From Aquificota bacterium (GTDB lineage Bacteria > Aquificota > Aquificia > Aquificales > Hydrogenothermaceae), in the NCBI GenBank assembly GCA_013153635.1, contig JAADDZ010000007.1, positions 1-64,000 on the forward strand: a stretch of 64,000 nucleotides of DNA, read 5' to 3'. Each line of letters opens with the position of its first letter. Positions within the stretch are counted from its first letter, which is position 1. Below the pieces are notes generated by a model. It was given only the letters and a program-made list of their open reading frames with translations. It was not told the DNA's origin and made no database searches. Position numbers and translations under genes: made by a program. Below, piece by piece: positions 1-8,519 of this stretch.

Positions 1-19
1 ACTATCAAAATACCACCAT

Positions 20-165
20 TAAACGGGTCTGTCAAGTTTTTAACTGAATCTATAAATATCAATAACTTAGCTATACACAGACCCTCAAAAATCACTAAAA
101 ACCCCTCTATGTCCTTATACAAATCGAAGGTCAAAATCGGCTAACCGTTGATAATAAACGGGTCT
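20..165. repeat. Direct repeat pair TAAACGGGTCT
   Basis: TAAACGGGTCT occurs at 20-30 and again at 155-165, with start points 135 bases apart. On the minus strand the copies read AGACCCGTTTA and follow TTGAC- and GGGACAATGTT-like words. An 11-base repeat with two G+C-rich positions clusters in otherwise AT-rich DNA, so it may be the end of an old mobile element or a binding-site pair. No matching transposase is visible. Confidence 0.4.
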
Positions 166-534
166 AACATTGTCCCAACTTCCAAGTTTAGTCTCAATTT
201 TGTATCAATAAGAAGGTTTTGTGGTTTGGTTAAATTCTTAATTGGTTTTGTTTTGATACTGTTTTGATTTTTGTTTTAATTGGGATTTTAATTTTCTATG
301 GTTGTGGTTTTATGAATTTATTCTTTGCATATAAAGGCTTAAAACTCTAACTTTATAAAGTTTTGCTTTTAAAATCTGATGGTTGTGTAATAGAAAAAAT
401 TTTATATTTGCATTTTCTCTATAAAAGATTCTTAAACTCTATCAGTTTAATCGTACATTGGATAGTTTTGTAATGACCATCTGAAAATTTCTGGATATAT
501 CTGTGTATATGCTTACAATGTCATTTATGGAAAT

Positions 535-582
535 TACGATACTCTCATATAGATTTGCTAATTTTTATATGATAGTGTCGTA
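535..582. repeat. Imperfect inverted repeat, 17-base arms
   Basis: Arm 535-551 and arm 566-582 are reverse complements at 15 of 17 positions around a 14-base loop. The right arm ends 20 bases before the TTG start of the broken ATPase gene. The perfect flanks are TACGATAC-like outside and CATATA/TATATG inside. There is no U-tract on the plus strand, so it is a weak terminator candidate. An operator, an mRNA leader hairpin or a MITE remnant is equally possible. Confidence 0.55.
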
Positions 583-601
583 TATTTAAAACAATACTTA
601 A

Positions 602-1801
602 TTGAAATTTGGGAAATATATTGGTGCTGAAGTGATAGAAGAAATTCTTTACAAATTTAATCCATGGTGGGAAGAAAGCTACCACCCAAATCTTATAGAT
701 AGACCAAAATATACAAAACCTTTACTGTCGTCCTTACAAAACCGTTACATTGAAATCTTTACCGGTCTTCACCGTATTGGAAAAACGTCCATAATGAAAA
801 TAATAATAGACAGGCTAATAAATCAGAAAAACATACCTTCACAGCATATTTTCTTTGTATCTTTAGACTTTTACAAAATAGAACATCTTAGTATATTAGA
901 CCTTGTGGAAGAGTATATGAAAATACACAAAATACCTTTTTCAAAAAAGTATTTATTTGTTTTTTGATGAGATAACTTACAAGAAAGATTTTCATGTCCA
1001 ACTAAAAAACATTTATGACCTTTATAACGCTAAGGTGTTCGTATCATCTTCTTCAGCTTCAGGTCTAAAAGACCAAAAAGCTTACCTTACAGGTAGACAC
1101 AGGATTACCGAAATCCTGCCACTAGATTTTGACGAATTTCTATCTTTTAGAAAGATAACCATAAAAAAAGCGGATAAACATCTATTAAAAGCCTACTTTG
1201 AGGAGTATATGGAAATCGGAGGAATTCCAGAGTACGTCCTTACACAGGAAATAGAATATCTAAAACAACTTGTAGATGACATAATTTATAAGGACATAAT
1301 AGCGATGCATAATATAAGGGAAAAAATACAGTAAAGGAGTTTTTTCTCCTTCTTATGGAAAGAGCTGGAAAACAGATAAGTCTAAATAAAATGGCAAAAA
1401 TACTTGGTATCAGTGTAGATACAGTAAAAAGGTTTTTTGGGTACTTCCTTGATACTTATATTATTTATGCTATTGAAAGATGTGGAAAATTAAACGAAAG
1501 ATTAAAATCACCAAAAAAAGTGTATGCTGGTGATGTGGGCATCAGGAATCTATTTACCGGTTTTAGAGATTTGGGAGCTATTTTTGAAAATCTAGTTTTC
1601 TTAAAGATAAAGAGTAAAAATCCCTGCTATGTTTTAGAAAATAGTACAGAGATAGATTTCTTAACAGAAGACAAAACACTTATAAAAGTAAAATACGAAA
1701 AGGAGTTAAATGAGAAACAGCTTCAGCTATTTAACAACTATCCTGCAAAGAGAAAAATAATAGTGGATACTTTTGAAAAGTACCTAAAGTTAAAAATTTA
1801 A
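602..1801 (+). pseudogene. AAA_14/DUF4143-type ATPase, two frameshifts
   Basis: Three adjoining reading frames (602-967, 957-1334, 1355-1801) join into one ATPase of about 400 residues. Frame one has a P-loop (GLHRIGKTS). The Walker B segment YLFV-FDEI straddles the first break, where removing one T from the T6 run near 960-965 restores it. Frame two has the sensor-like SSSSASGL and the LPLDFDEFL motif typical of these ATPases. The second break lies at the A6 run near 1321-1326, and adding one A gives a continuous reading into MERAGKQISLNKMAKILGIS, the winged-helix part. Frames one and three are in register, so the lesions compensate. The C-terminal nuclease-like motif reads EIDFL...LIKVKY, with Lys where the family usually has Glu. 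The start is TTG at 602. Family members are chromosomal ATPases of poorly known role. It may be a pseudogene or a sequencing artefact. Confidence 0.75.
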
Positions 1802-1807
1802 ATTACA

Positions 1808-3634
1808 TTACTTTATATTTAGCTCTTCTATTTTCTGTTTTAGTTCGTCTATAGTTATGTTTTCATCAACTCCGAGTATGTCAAGGAGTTTTTCTATTTT
1901 TATCCATTTTTTTAGTACCATGCCTTGGGTAAGAAGTTTTTTAAAAGGTTCATCTACTTTTGTCATATCTATATCGTTTAAGAATTTTGTGAAGAATCTA
2001 GCATATAATAGGTGTAATACGGCATGCTCTATTCCTCCTATATAAATGTCCACTGGTAACCAGTAATCAGCCTTTTCCTTGTCAAAAGGCTTTTTTTGGT
2101 TGTGGGGGTCACAGTATCTAAAAAAGTACCAAGAACTGTCAAAAAAAGTATCCATTGTATCGGTTTCTCTTTTGGCTGGGGAGTTACATCTAGGGCATGT
2201 AGTATTTACAAATTCTTCAAGTTTTTCTAGAGGATTTCCTATACCTGTGATTTGTATGTTCTCTGGTAGTACTACAGGTAGTTCTTCTTCTGGTACTGGT
2301 ACTGTTCCACATTTTGGACAGTATACTATCGGTATAGGAGTACCCCAGTATCTTTGTCTAGATACATTCCAGTCTCTAAGTCTGTAGTTTACTGTTTTGT
2401 ATCCATATCCTTTTTGTTCTATATACTGAATAATCTTTTCTTTTGCTTCTTGGGAAGAAAGTCCATTAAAGCCGTTGGAGTTTATCAGTATTCCTTCTCC
2501 TTCATAAGCTCCTTTTTCAAAATCCCATTCTTTGTCTACAGGCTTTATTACTGGTTTTATTGGGATACTGTATTCTTTTGCAAACTCCCAATCTCTTTGG
2601 TCATGTGCAGGAACAGCCATTATCGCTCCTGTTCCGTATCCCCAAAGTATGTAGTTTGCTACATAGATAGGTAGTCTTTCATTTGTTAATGGGTGTAGAG
2701 CATATAAACCTGTGAATACACCTTCTTTTTTCTCTATTATTCCTCTGTCCTTTGTAGAAATAGCTTTTACTCGATTTATAAACTCTATGACCTCATCTTC
2801 GTAATCTGTTCCTTTTACTAACTCTGGGATTAGAGGGTGTTCTGGAGCTACTGCGATAAATGTTACTCCAAATAGTGTGTCTGGTCTGGTGGTAAATACT
2901 TCTAGATTTTGGGTACTGTATTCTATTGGAAACTTTATAGTTGCTCCTACTGATTTTCCTATCCAGTTTTTCTGCATTGTGAGGACTGAAGAAGGCCAAT
3001 TTTTTTCAAGTTTTTTTAAGTCTTGGAGAAGTACTTCAGCATAATTTGTGATTTTTAAAAACCATGAAGGTATCTCTTTTTGTACAACCGGTGTATCACA
3101 TCTCCAACATCTTCCATCTATAACTTGTTCGTTTGCTAGTACTGTTTGGTCATGGGGACACCAATTTACTAATGCTGTCTTTCTGTATGCTATGCCTTTT
3201 TCATACATCTTTAAAAATATCCACTGATTCCATCTGTAGTATTCTGGATTACAAGTTGCGATTTCTCTACTCCAATCATATGAAAATCCTAACCTTTGTA
3301 ATTCTTTTTTCATGTATTGTATATTTTCATAAGTCCATTTTGCAGGGTGGATACCACTTTTTATAGCCGCATTTTCCGCTGGCATGCCAAAAGCGTCCCA
3401 CCCCATAGGGTGAAGGGTGTTTTTGCCTTTCATTTTAAAGTATCTATTTATGGCATCTCCTATTGCATAATTTCTAACGTGTCCCATATGTATCCTTCCT
3501 GATGGGTAAGGGAACATCTCTAGGACGTAATATTTCTGCTGGTCTTTTTCTTCTTCGGTTTTAAATAGATTAGCTTTTTCCCACTTTTGTAGTAATTCTT
3601 CTTCTATTTTTTTAAAATCATATTCAGCTGTCAC
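1808..3634 (-). CDS. leuS: Leucyl-tRNA synthetase, alpha subunit (split enzyme)
   Basis: Class I synthetase that charges tRNA-Leu. The 608 residues cover only the N-terminal two thirds of a normal bacterial LeuRS (about 800-870 aa). The HIGH-type motif lies in [16 protein letters not shown] (about residues 42-57). The CP1 editing domain shows [12 protein letters not shown] and [20 protein letters not shown]. The protein ends soon after LLTQGMVL, inside the leucine-specific insertion, so KMSKS and the anticodon-binding domain are absent. This matches the alpha chain of Aquifex LeuRS, whose beta chain is a separate gene, and no beta chain is in this window. The start is GTG with a strong AGGAGG ahead. 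The GTGA overlap with the upstream small gene implies translational coupling. Confidence 0.95.
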   Translation of the reverse strand: MTAEYDFKKIEEELLQKWEKANLFKTEEEKDQQKYYVLEMFPYPSGRIHMGHVRNYAIGDAINRYFKMKGKNTLHPMGWDAFGMPAENAAIKSGIHPAKWTYENIQYMKKELQRLGFSYDWSREIATCNPEYYRWNQWIFLKMYEKGIAYRKTALVNWCPHDQTVLANEQVIDGRCWRCDTPVVQKEIPSWFLKITNYAEVLLQDLKKLEKNWPSSVLTMQKNWIGKSVGATIKFPIEYSTQNLEVFTTRPDTLFGVTFIAVAPEHPLIPELVKGTDYEDEVIEFINRVKAISTKDRGIIEKKEGVFTGLYALHPLTNERLPIYVANYILWGYGTGAIMAVPAHDQRDWEFAKEYSIPIKPVIKPVDKEWDFEKGAYEGEGILINSNGFNGLSSQEAKEKIIQYIEQKGYGYKTVNYRLRDWNVSRQRYWGTPIPIVYCPKCGTVPVPEEELPVVLPENIQITGIGNPLEKLEEFVNTTCPRCNSPAKRETDTMDTFFDSSWYFFRYCDPHNQKKPFDKEKADYWLPVDIYIGGIEHAVLHLLYARFFTKFLNDIDMTKVDEPFKKLLTQGMVLKKWIKIEKLLDILGVDENITIDELKQKIEELNIK

Positions 3635-3837
3635 TGTTTCCTCCTTATTTGGGTTTGTGGATTTATTCCTAGATTCATAAGTATTTTATCAGGGATTAGC
3701 TCATCATCTTCAAAGTTTTCTAATATTTCTAGGTATATATTTGTAGTTATTTCTCCATATAGGTAACTGTTTTTTGTTAGATATTCTTGCAGTTCTTTTT
3801 TGGTTATTGATTTGTTTAATTTGGTTAGCTTGTCCAT
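3631..3837 (-). CDS. Small hypothetical protein coupled to leuS
   Basis: A 68-residue protein I do not recognise. It is mostly helical by eye ([30 protein letters not shown]) with a basic C-terminus (RRKQ). It starts with ATG after a GAGGT-type ribosome binding site, 11 bases downstream of argB. Its TGA stop shares bases with the GTG start of leuS. That tight placement between two real genes, rather than homology, is the reason for calling it. It could be a short regulator or chaperone of the split synthetase, or simply a conserved small ORF of the lineage. Confidence 0.65.
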   Translation of the reverse strand: MDKLTKLNKSITKKELQEYLTKNSYLYGEITTNIYLEILENFEDDELIPDKILMNLGINPQTQIRRKQ

Positions 3838-3848
3838 AATATCTACCT

Positions 3849-4748
3849 CTAGGCTGTTATTTCTGTTCCTACTCCCTCTGATGTAAAAATTTCTAATAAA
3901 ACACAGTGAGGGATTCTTCCATCTAGTATGTGGGCTTTTTTTACTCCTTGCTGTAAAGCTTCTATTGTGGCTTTTACTTTTGGTATCATTCCACCGGTAA
4001 TAGTCCCTTCTTCTATCATACTTAGTATATTGGATATTTTTAGAGAAGATATTACTTGTCCATTTTTATCTTTTAGTCCTTCTATGTCTGTGAGAAAGAT
4101 TATCTTTTCTGCTTTTAAAGCTCCTGCTACAGAAGACGCAACAAAGTCAGCATTTATATTGTATGCGTTACCTTCTGTATCAAAACCTATAGGAGCTATT
4201 ATTGGAATATAGTTATCTTCTTCTAGATGTTTTAGGATTTGGGTATCTACGTACTCTACCTCTCCAACATGACCTAAATCTAGTAGTTCAGTAGGTCTAA
4301 AAGAACCCATCTCTTTAAAATATTCTTCAGCGTCTAATTTCCTAGCTTTTATTAGTCCTCCATCTTTTCCAGTGAGACCTACCGCTCTTATGTGACCTCC
4401 TGCATATTTATTTATAAGCATAACTATGGATTTATTAACTAATCCTCCTAAAACCATCTCTACTACGTCCATAGTTTCTTTTGGAGTTACTCTAAGACCT
4501 CCTACAAATTTGGACTCTAGACCCATTTTTTTTAGATATTCTCCTATTTGGGGACCTCCACCGTGAACGATAACTGGATTTATACCTAGATATTTGAGCA
4601 TAAGTATGTCTTGAGCAAAGGCTACCCGAAGGTCGTTTTTTGCCATAGCATTTCCGCCGTATTTTATAACAAAAGTTTTCCCTCTAAACTTTGTTATAAA
4701 AGGCAGAGATTCCATAAGTATTTCTGCTTTTTGCACAAATCTTTCCAT
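3849..4748 (-). CDS. argB: Acetylglutamate kinase
   Basis: Phosphorylates N-acetylglutamate in the second step of arginine synthesis, in the cytoplasm. At 299 residues it has the usual length of the amino-acid-kinase family. The N-terminal phosphate-binding stretch FVIKYGGNAM and the glycine-rich HGGGPQIGEYL are present, as are the acetylglutamate-binding segment (FVGGLRVTPKETMDVVEM) and the C-terminal ATP-site region TGGMIPKVKA. The start is ATG with GAGGG five bases upstream. It is the first gene of a short minus-strand run, argB - 68-aa gene - leuS. The arginine-inhibited type is usual in bacteria with a linear or cyclic pathway, and I cannot decide between them here. Confidence 0.96.
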   Translation of the reverse strand: MERFVQKAEILMESLPFITKFRGKTFVIKYGGNAMAKNDLRVAFAQDILMLKYLGINPVIVHGGGPQIGEYLKKMGLESKFVGGLRVTPKETMDVVEMVLGGLVNKSIVMLINKYAGGHIRAVGLTGKDGGLIKARKLDAEEYFKEMGSFRPTELLDLGHVGEVEYVDTQILKHLEEDNYIPIIAPIGFDTEGNAYNINADFVASSVAGALKAEKIIFLTDIEGLKDKNGQVISSLKISNILSMIEEGTITGGMIPKVKATIEALQQGVKKAHILDGRIPHCVLLEIFTSEGVGTEITA

Positions 4749-4795
4749 TTAAACCCTCAATTTAAAATGAGATAGTAGGTTATTTTTATTCTAAC

Positions 4796-4826
4796 AAAAG
4801 AAGAAAAAAGGGAAAGATACTCCCTT
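4796..4826 (-). terminator. Rho-independent terminator of hemN
   Basis: On the minus strand the stem AAGGGA/TCCCTT (4821-4826 with 4808-4813, 7-base loop) is followed by TTTTCTTCTTTT. The stem begins within the hemN stop codon. It separates hemN from argB, which therefore needs its own promoter in 4749-4795. Confidence 0.75.
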
Positions 4827-6210
4827 AAATAGCTTTTGAAAATTTTTGCTCTTTTTTGGCTTTTGTATATATATCGAAAATTACTGCTATGTTTCTTATG
4901 AGCAATCTACCTGCAGGAGTTACGTCTATCCTATCTGGGTAGATATTTATTAATCCATCTTGTTCTAGCTGTTTTAATTCTTCTAATTCTGATTTAAAGT
5001 ATTCGTCAAAATCTATATTGTATGCTCTTTGAATCTCATCTTTTATCAGTCTAAAATGACACATGAGTTTCATTATTACATCTCTTCTTATTATGTCATC
5101 TTCATTTAGGAGGACTCCTCTAGATATAGGTATGATGTTTTTATCTAAAGCGTTGTAGTAATCTCTTATCTTTTTGTAGTTTTGGGCATATACATCGTGT
5201 AACATACTTATAGAGGTTGCTCCAAACCCAAAAAGTTCTGCTCCTGCTTTTGTCGTGTATCCTTGAAAATTCCGATGTAATGTTCTCTCTCTTTGGGCTA
5301 CTGCTAACTCATCATTTGGTTTTGCAAAATGATCCATTCCAATAAATACGTAACCTGCGTTGGTTAACTTTTCTATAGTCATTTTTAGAATGTCTAGTTT
5401 TTCTTGGGCAGGGGGAAGAGCTTCTTCTATTATGTTTCTCTGTAAAGGTTTTAGCCAAGGGACATAAGCAAAGTTAAAGACAGCTATTCTGTCTGGATTT
5501 AGTTTTATTGTTTTTTCTACTGTGTCTGTAAATGTTTCTAGTGTCTGGTATGGCAGACCATAGATAAGGTCTATGTTCACACTCTCAAAACCTGCTTCTC
5601 TAGTCCATTTCATAATATTGAAAATCATATCTTCTGGCTGGATTCTGTTTACTGCCTTTTGTACTTTTGGGTCAAAATCTTGAATCCCAAAACTTAATCT
5701 GTTAAATCCAAGCTCTCTTAAGAAGAATATACCTTCTTTGTCTATGTATCTTGGGTCTATCTCTATGGATATTTCTGCATCTTTATCAAAATCAAAAAGC
5801 TGTTTTGATTTTTTGAAAAGGGATTCCATCTGATTTTTGTCCATATAGTTTGGAGTACCGCCACCCCAATGATACTGAACTACTTTTCGATTTTCATCTA
5901 AAAAGGACGATGTTTTCTCTAGTTCTTTGAATAGATACTCTAAATAAGGCTCTACCACTTCTTTTCTTCTAGAGATTATCACATTACAAGCACAAAAATG
6001 ACATGCAGATTCACAAAAAGGTATATGAAAATAAAGAGATAAAGGACTTTTTCTTTGATTTGACTCAACTACTTTTTGAGTAAAAATCTCATGGTTTACT
6101 TCTTGGGAGAACTCTGCGGCAGTAGGATAACTAGTATATCTTGGGGCTGGTTTATCGTATTTTTTGATTAGTTCCATATCAAACTTAACATCTTGGGGTA
6201 AAAAACTCAT
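4825..6210 (-). CDS. hemN: Oxygen-independent coproporphyrinogen III oxidase
   Basis: Radical-SAM enzyme that decarboxylates coproporphyrinogen III to protoporphyrinogen IX for haem synthesis without O2. The 461-residue length matches true HemN rather than the shorter HemW. The PAPRYTSYPTA segment near residue 26 and the cluster motif CESACHFCACNVI (CxxxCxxC plus the extra Cys of HemN) are visible. HWGGGTPNYM and RLSFGIQDFDPKVQKAVNR follow, both typical of the family. The start is ATG with GGAG upstream. The gene lies 78 bases after ttuA on the same strand. Haem made here would feed the bc1 complex encoded at 44831-47380. A terminator overlaps its stop codon. Confidence 0.95.
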   Translation of the reverse strand: MSFLPQDVKFDMELIKKYDKPAPRYTSYPTAAEFSQEVNHEIFTQKVVESNQRKSPLSLYFHIPFCESACHFCACNVIISRRKEVVEPYLEYLFKELEKTSSFLDENRKVVQYHWGGGTPNYMDKNQMESLFKKSKQLFDFDKDAEISIEIDPRYIDKEGIFFLRELGFNRLSFGIQDFDPKVQKAVNRIQPEDMIFNIMKWTREAGFESVNIDLIYGLPYQTLETFTDTVEKTIKLNPDRIAVFNFAYVPWLKPLQRNIIEEALPPAQEKLDILKMTIEKLTNAGYVFIGMDHFAKPNDELAVAQRERTLHRNFQGYTTKAGAELFGFGATSISMLHDVYAQNYKKIRDYYNALDKNIIPISRGVLLNEDDIIRRDVIMKLMCHFRLIKDEIQRAYNIDFDEYFKSELEELKQLEQDGLINIYPDRIDVTPAGRLLIRNIAVIFDIYTKAKKEQKFSKAI

Positions 6211-6288
6211 AACTTGACTCCTTCGTATTTAAAATTTTGCTCTTATTAAATATAAGAGCGTTGCAAACAATTTGCTATGAAAAAGATT

Positions 6289-7230
6289 TTACAATTTTGC
6301 TGGAGCTTTATGCAATTTCTGTTTTAGTTTGCAAATTCCACATATATCGTTAAATGAAGGCTCTTTGCATAAAATACACTGTTTTATAGCTTTTGTATCT
6401 TGGTTTTCTTGGTTAAGTAGTGGATATACTTTCTTTAAAAAACCTAGATAAAATCTAAGTTTTGACCCCGGAGACTGTTGCTCTATTTGAGACCATATCT
6501 CTTTGTATCTTATAGAAGACGCTCCTTGAGAAAATGGACATTCATACTCTATGTATTCAATGTTTGAAAATACTGCATAAAGAGCGCTCTCTTTTTCTGT
6601 CGTTTTACATAGAGGTTTAACCTTTTTTATAAAACCGTTTTCTTCTTTTAGTACTGGGTACTGTCTTTTTAGATAATCTATATCCCAACTTAGAGTGTTC
6701 CCAAATAGCACAGCTACTTCATCATCTAAGTTATGACCAGTAACTATAGTGCTATACCCTAGCTCTTTTGCTTTTTTGTTCATGTAGTACCTTTTTACAG
6801 AACCACAGGCAGAGCAAGCTGGTTTGTTAGCAGAGCTGTTTATTTGAGGTATAGTTCCTATTTCCTTTTCTAAGGTTACTATATGAAGCTTTCTTCGTAT
6901 CCTTTCTCCAAAGGAGAGAGATATTTCTTTAGAATCTTTAGAGTATTCCCCTATTCCAAGGTCTATGTATAGACCGTCAGCTTGGTATCCAAGCTTTATC
7001 AAAGCATTCCATAGGGATAAGCTGTCCTTACCACCAGAAACAGCTACAAGGATTTTATCTTCTTTTGAAAACATCTTGAACTCTTTGATGGTTTTTTCTA
7101 CTCTATTTTCAAACCAATTTATAAAATGCTCTTTGCACAAAGCTAATCTATGATGGGGCAAAAATACTACAGCTTTATCCTTTAGATTTTTTGATTTACA
7201 TATGGTACATCTAGTCCCTTTTTTTAACAT
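6289..7230 (-). CDS. ttuA: tRNA-5-methyluridine54 2-sulfurtransferase (TtuA type)
   Basis: TtcA/TtuA-family adenylating thiolase. In thermophiles TtuA makes 2-thioribothymidine at tRNA position 54, which raises tRNA melting temperature. Visible are an N-terminal zinc finger (C8, C11, C32, H35 region), the PP-loop VAVSGGKDSL at about 63-71, the CSAC pair at 139-142 with a third Cys in YECPF (the three FeS-cluster ligands of TtuA), TGHNLDDE, and a C-terminal zinc knuckle (CILC...CGIC). The 313-residue length is normal. TtcA has only the core and lacks both zinc fingers, so TtuA is preferred. The adjacent upstream gene encodes a sulfur carrier ending in Gly-Gly, which supports the call. Confidence 0.88.
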   Translation of the reverse strand: MLKKGTRCTICKSKNLKDKAVVFLPHHRLALCKEHFINWFENRVEKTIKEFKMFSKEDKILVAVSGGKDSLSLWNALIKLGYQADGLYIDLGIGEYSKDSKEISLSFGERIRRKLHIVTLEKEIGTIPQINSSANKPACSACGSVKRYYMNKKAKELGYSTIVTGHNLDDEVAVLFGNTLSWDIDYLKRQYPVLKEENGFIKKVKPLCKTTEKESALYAVFSNIEYIEYECPFSQGASSIRYKEIWSQIEQQSPGSKLRFYLGFLKKVYPLLNQENQDTKAIKQCILCKEPSFNDICGICKLKQKLHKAPAKL

Positions 7231-7268
7231 GTTAACTCCACATTTGAATTGAATTTGAACTAAATAAA

Positions 7269-7472
7269 TTATCCCCCAGAAATCGCATTAACAACCTTTA
7301 TGTCATCTGTTTCATTTATTAGCTCTTCTTCTGGTACAACCTCACCATTTTTAACAACAAAAGCATATTCAGAAGAAAGATTTAGAGCCTTTAGAATATC
7401 TAAAGCGGTAACCTTTTCTTTGTTTATATCTAACTCATAAAATTTTCCTCTGTATTTGACTTTTAGCTTCAT
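7269..7472 (-). CDS. ttuB: Ubiquitin-like sulfur carrier (TtuB/ThiS/MoaD fold)
   Basis: A 67-residue beta-grasp protein ending in NAISGG. The C-terminal Gly-Gly is what E1-like enzymes adenylate and convert to thiocarboxylate. The pattern YELDINKEKVTALDILKAL...VVPEEELINETDDIKVV is typical of ThiS/MoaD/TtuB. It lies 38 bases upstream of ttuA on the same strand, so the role as sulfur donor for tRNA U54 thiolation is inferred from context. Sequence alone does not exclude a ThiS-like role, but no thiamine gene is nearby. There is no strong ribosome binding site before the ATG. The gene is divergent from trmB, another tRNA modification gene. Confidence 0.82.
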   Translation of the reverse strand: MKLKVKYRGKFYELDINKEKVTALDILKALNLSSEYAFVVKNGEVVPEEELINETDDIKVVNAISGG

Positions 7473-7546
7473 CTTTTTTATACCGACAGTTTATTAACTA
7501 TAATATATTAATCTAATTTCTTAAATTTAGTACGGATTGGTAAAAA

Positions 7547-8449
7547 ATGTATCACTATTATATAAACTACAGAAATGCTAGTGAACCTCTAAACTTACCT
7601 AATCTTGAAGTAGAAATAGGTTTTGGGAAGGGAGATTTTTTGGTTAAGTTAGCTAGAGAATATCCAGATAAAAATTTTTTAGGTTTTGAGATTGCCGAGA
7701 TTTCTATAAAAAACCTCCTCAAAAAAGCAAAAAGAGAAAACTTAAAAAATCTAAAATGTGCAAACATAGATGCATTTTGGGGTTTTCAGCTACTACTAAA
7801 AGACAACTCTATTAGCCATATATACATAAACTATCCAGACCCTTTCCCAAAAAAAAGAGATATAAAAAGGAGGATAACCAGACAAGAAAGTCTATATATC
7901 TTTGCAAAAAAGTTAAAAAAGGGAAGTTTTATAGAGCTTCGTACAGACCACTATCCATTTATGAAATACACGATAGAACAAGCAAAAAAACTCCAATGTT
8001 TTGATATAAGATACAGTAAAATAAACCCAGATAAACCTATAACAAGGTATGAGGAGAAATGGTCAAAAATGGAAAAAACTCTCTACAAAGTAACTATGGA
8101 AAAGAAAAAAGAACCAATCTCAATGAAAATAAGAACTATAGAAAAGCTAAAACACCCATTTCCATTAAATCTTGAGAATATAGAGATTAACCCTTACAGA
8201 ATTGAAAACAAAAAATTTAAAATAAAAGACAACTTAAATATAACTTTTCATAAAGTATGGGAAAAAGAGGGTAGCTTCTTGATAGAAGCTGTTCTGTCAG
8301 AAGGCGGTTTTGTACAAAAATTTAGTATAATTATAAAGAAAAAAGAGGACTACTACATTTTTGATGTTTCTCCTTTTAGCGAAGTCCTAAAAACAAAAGG
8401 GATACAAGAGAGTATCACCTTTTTAGCTCAAAAAATCATAAAATCCTGA
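7547..8449 (+). CDS. trmB: tRNA (guanine-N7)-methyltransferase with C-terminal extension
   Basis: SAM-dependent enzyme that makes m7G46 in tRNA. The SAM site is LEVEIGFGKGDFLV and the catalytic signature is YINYPDPFPKKR. The C-terminal end of the core has TRYEEKWSKM, the T-x-Y-E motif of TrmB. The N-terminus is short: the core begins almost at once, without the 30-40 leading residues of E. coli TrmB. Roughly 100 residues follow the core (from about residue 195), lysine-rich and ending in FLAQKIIKS. Aquifex TrmB is known to have a comparable C-terminal region that stabilises the enzyme at high temperature. The start is ATG at 7547. An upstream TATAAT (7499-7504) may serve the divergent intergenic promoter. 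Confidence 0.93.
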   Translation: MYHYYINYRNASEPLNLPNLEVEIGFGKGDFLVKLAREYPDKNFLGFEIAEISIKNLLKKAKRENLKNLKCANIDAFWGFQLLLKDNSISHIYINYPDPFPKKRDIKRRITRQESLYIFAKKLKKGSFIELRTDHYPFMKYTIEQAKKLQCFDIRYSKINPDKPITRYEEKWSKMEKTLYKVTMEKKKEPISMKIRTIEKLKHPFPLNLENIEINPYRIENKKFKIKDNLNITFHKVWEKEGSFLIEAVLSEGGFVQKFSIIIKKKEDYYIFDVSPFSEVLKTKGIQESITFLAQKIIKS

Positions 8450-8462
8450 TAATAGTCATTAT
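8449..8462. promoter_or_regulatory. Inverted repeat, possible operator of the SOR gene
   Basis: ATAAT-AGTC-ATTAT forms a dyad beginning at the last base of trmB, about 57 bases before the superoxide reductase start. AT-rich dyads of this kind resemble Fur/PerR-type sites in general style but not in spacing. Assignment to a peroxide or iron regulator is only a guess from the downstream gene. Confidence 0.3.
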
Positions 8463-8519
8463 TTAGATAGAGCTTATTATGATATATTCAAACAAAAATA
8501 AAACTTAGGAGGTAAACCT

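Larger units (their letters stand above)
1..601. other. Gene-free left flank with short repeats
   Basis: No open reading frame with a ribosome binding site or recognisable product is visible on either strand. The stretch holds an 11-base direct repeat (20-30 and 155-165), a T/G-rich strand-skewed segment around 205-320, a 14-base perfect palindrome (AACTTTATAAAGTT, 349-362), and a long imperfect hairpin just before the first gene (535-582). The lack of coding sequence beside a frameshifted gene suggests decayed accessory DNA, but no transposase remnant was recognised. Confidence 0.5.

Noticed and set aside
957-1334. Three separate small genes at 602-1801
   Set aside because: The frames carry consecutive parts of one known ATPase architecture and join at homopolymer runs, so one broken gene explains them better.
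1857-3502. Several open frames antisense to leuS on the plus strand
   Set aside because: They lie wholly inside a clear gene, have no ribosome binding sites and read as non-protein-like text. The same holds for opposite-strand frames inside lon, alaS, pilY1 and the helicase.
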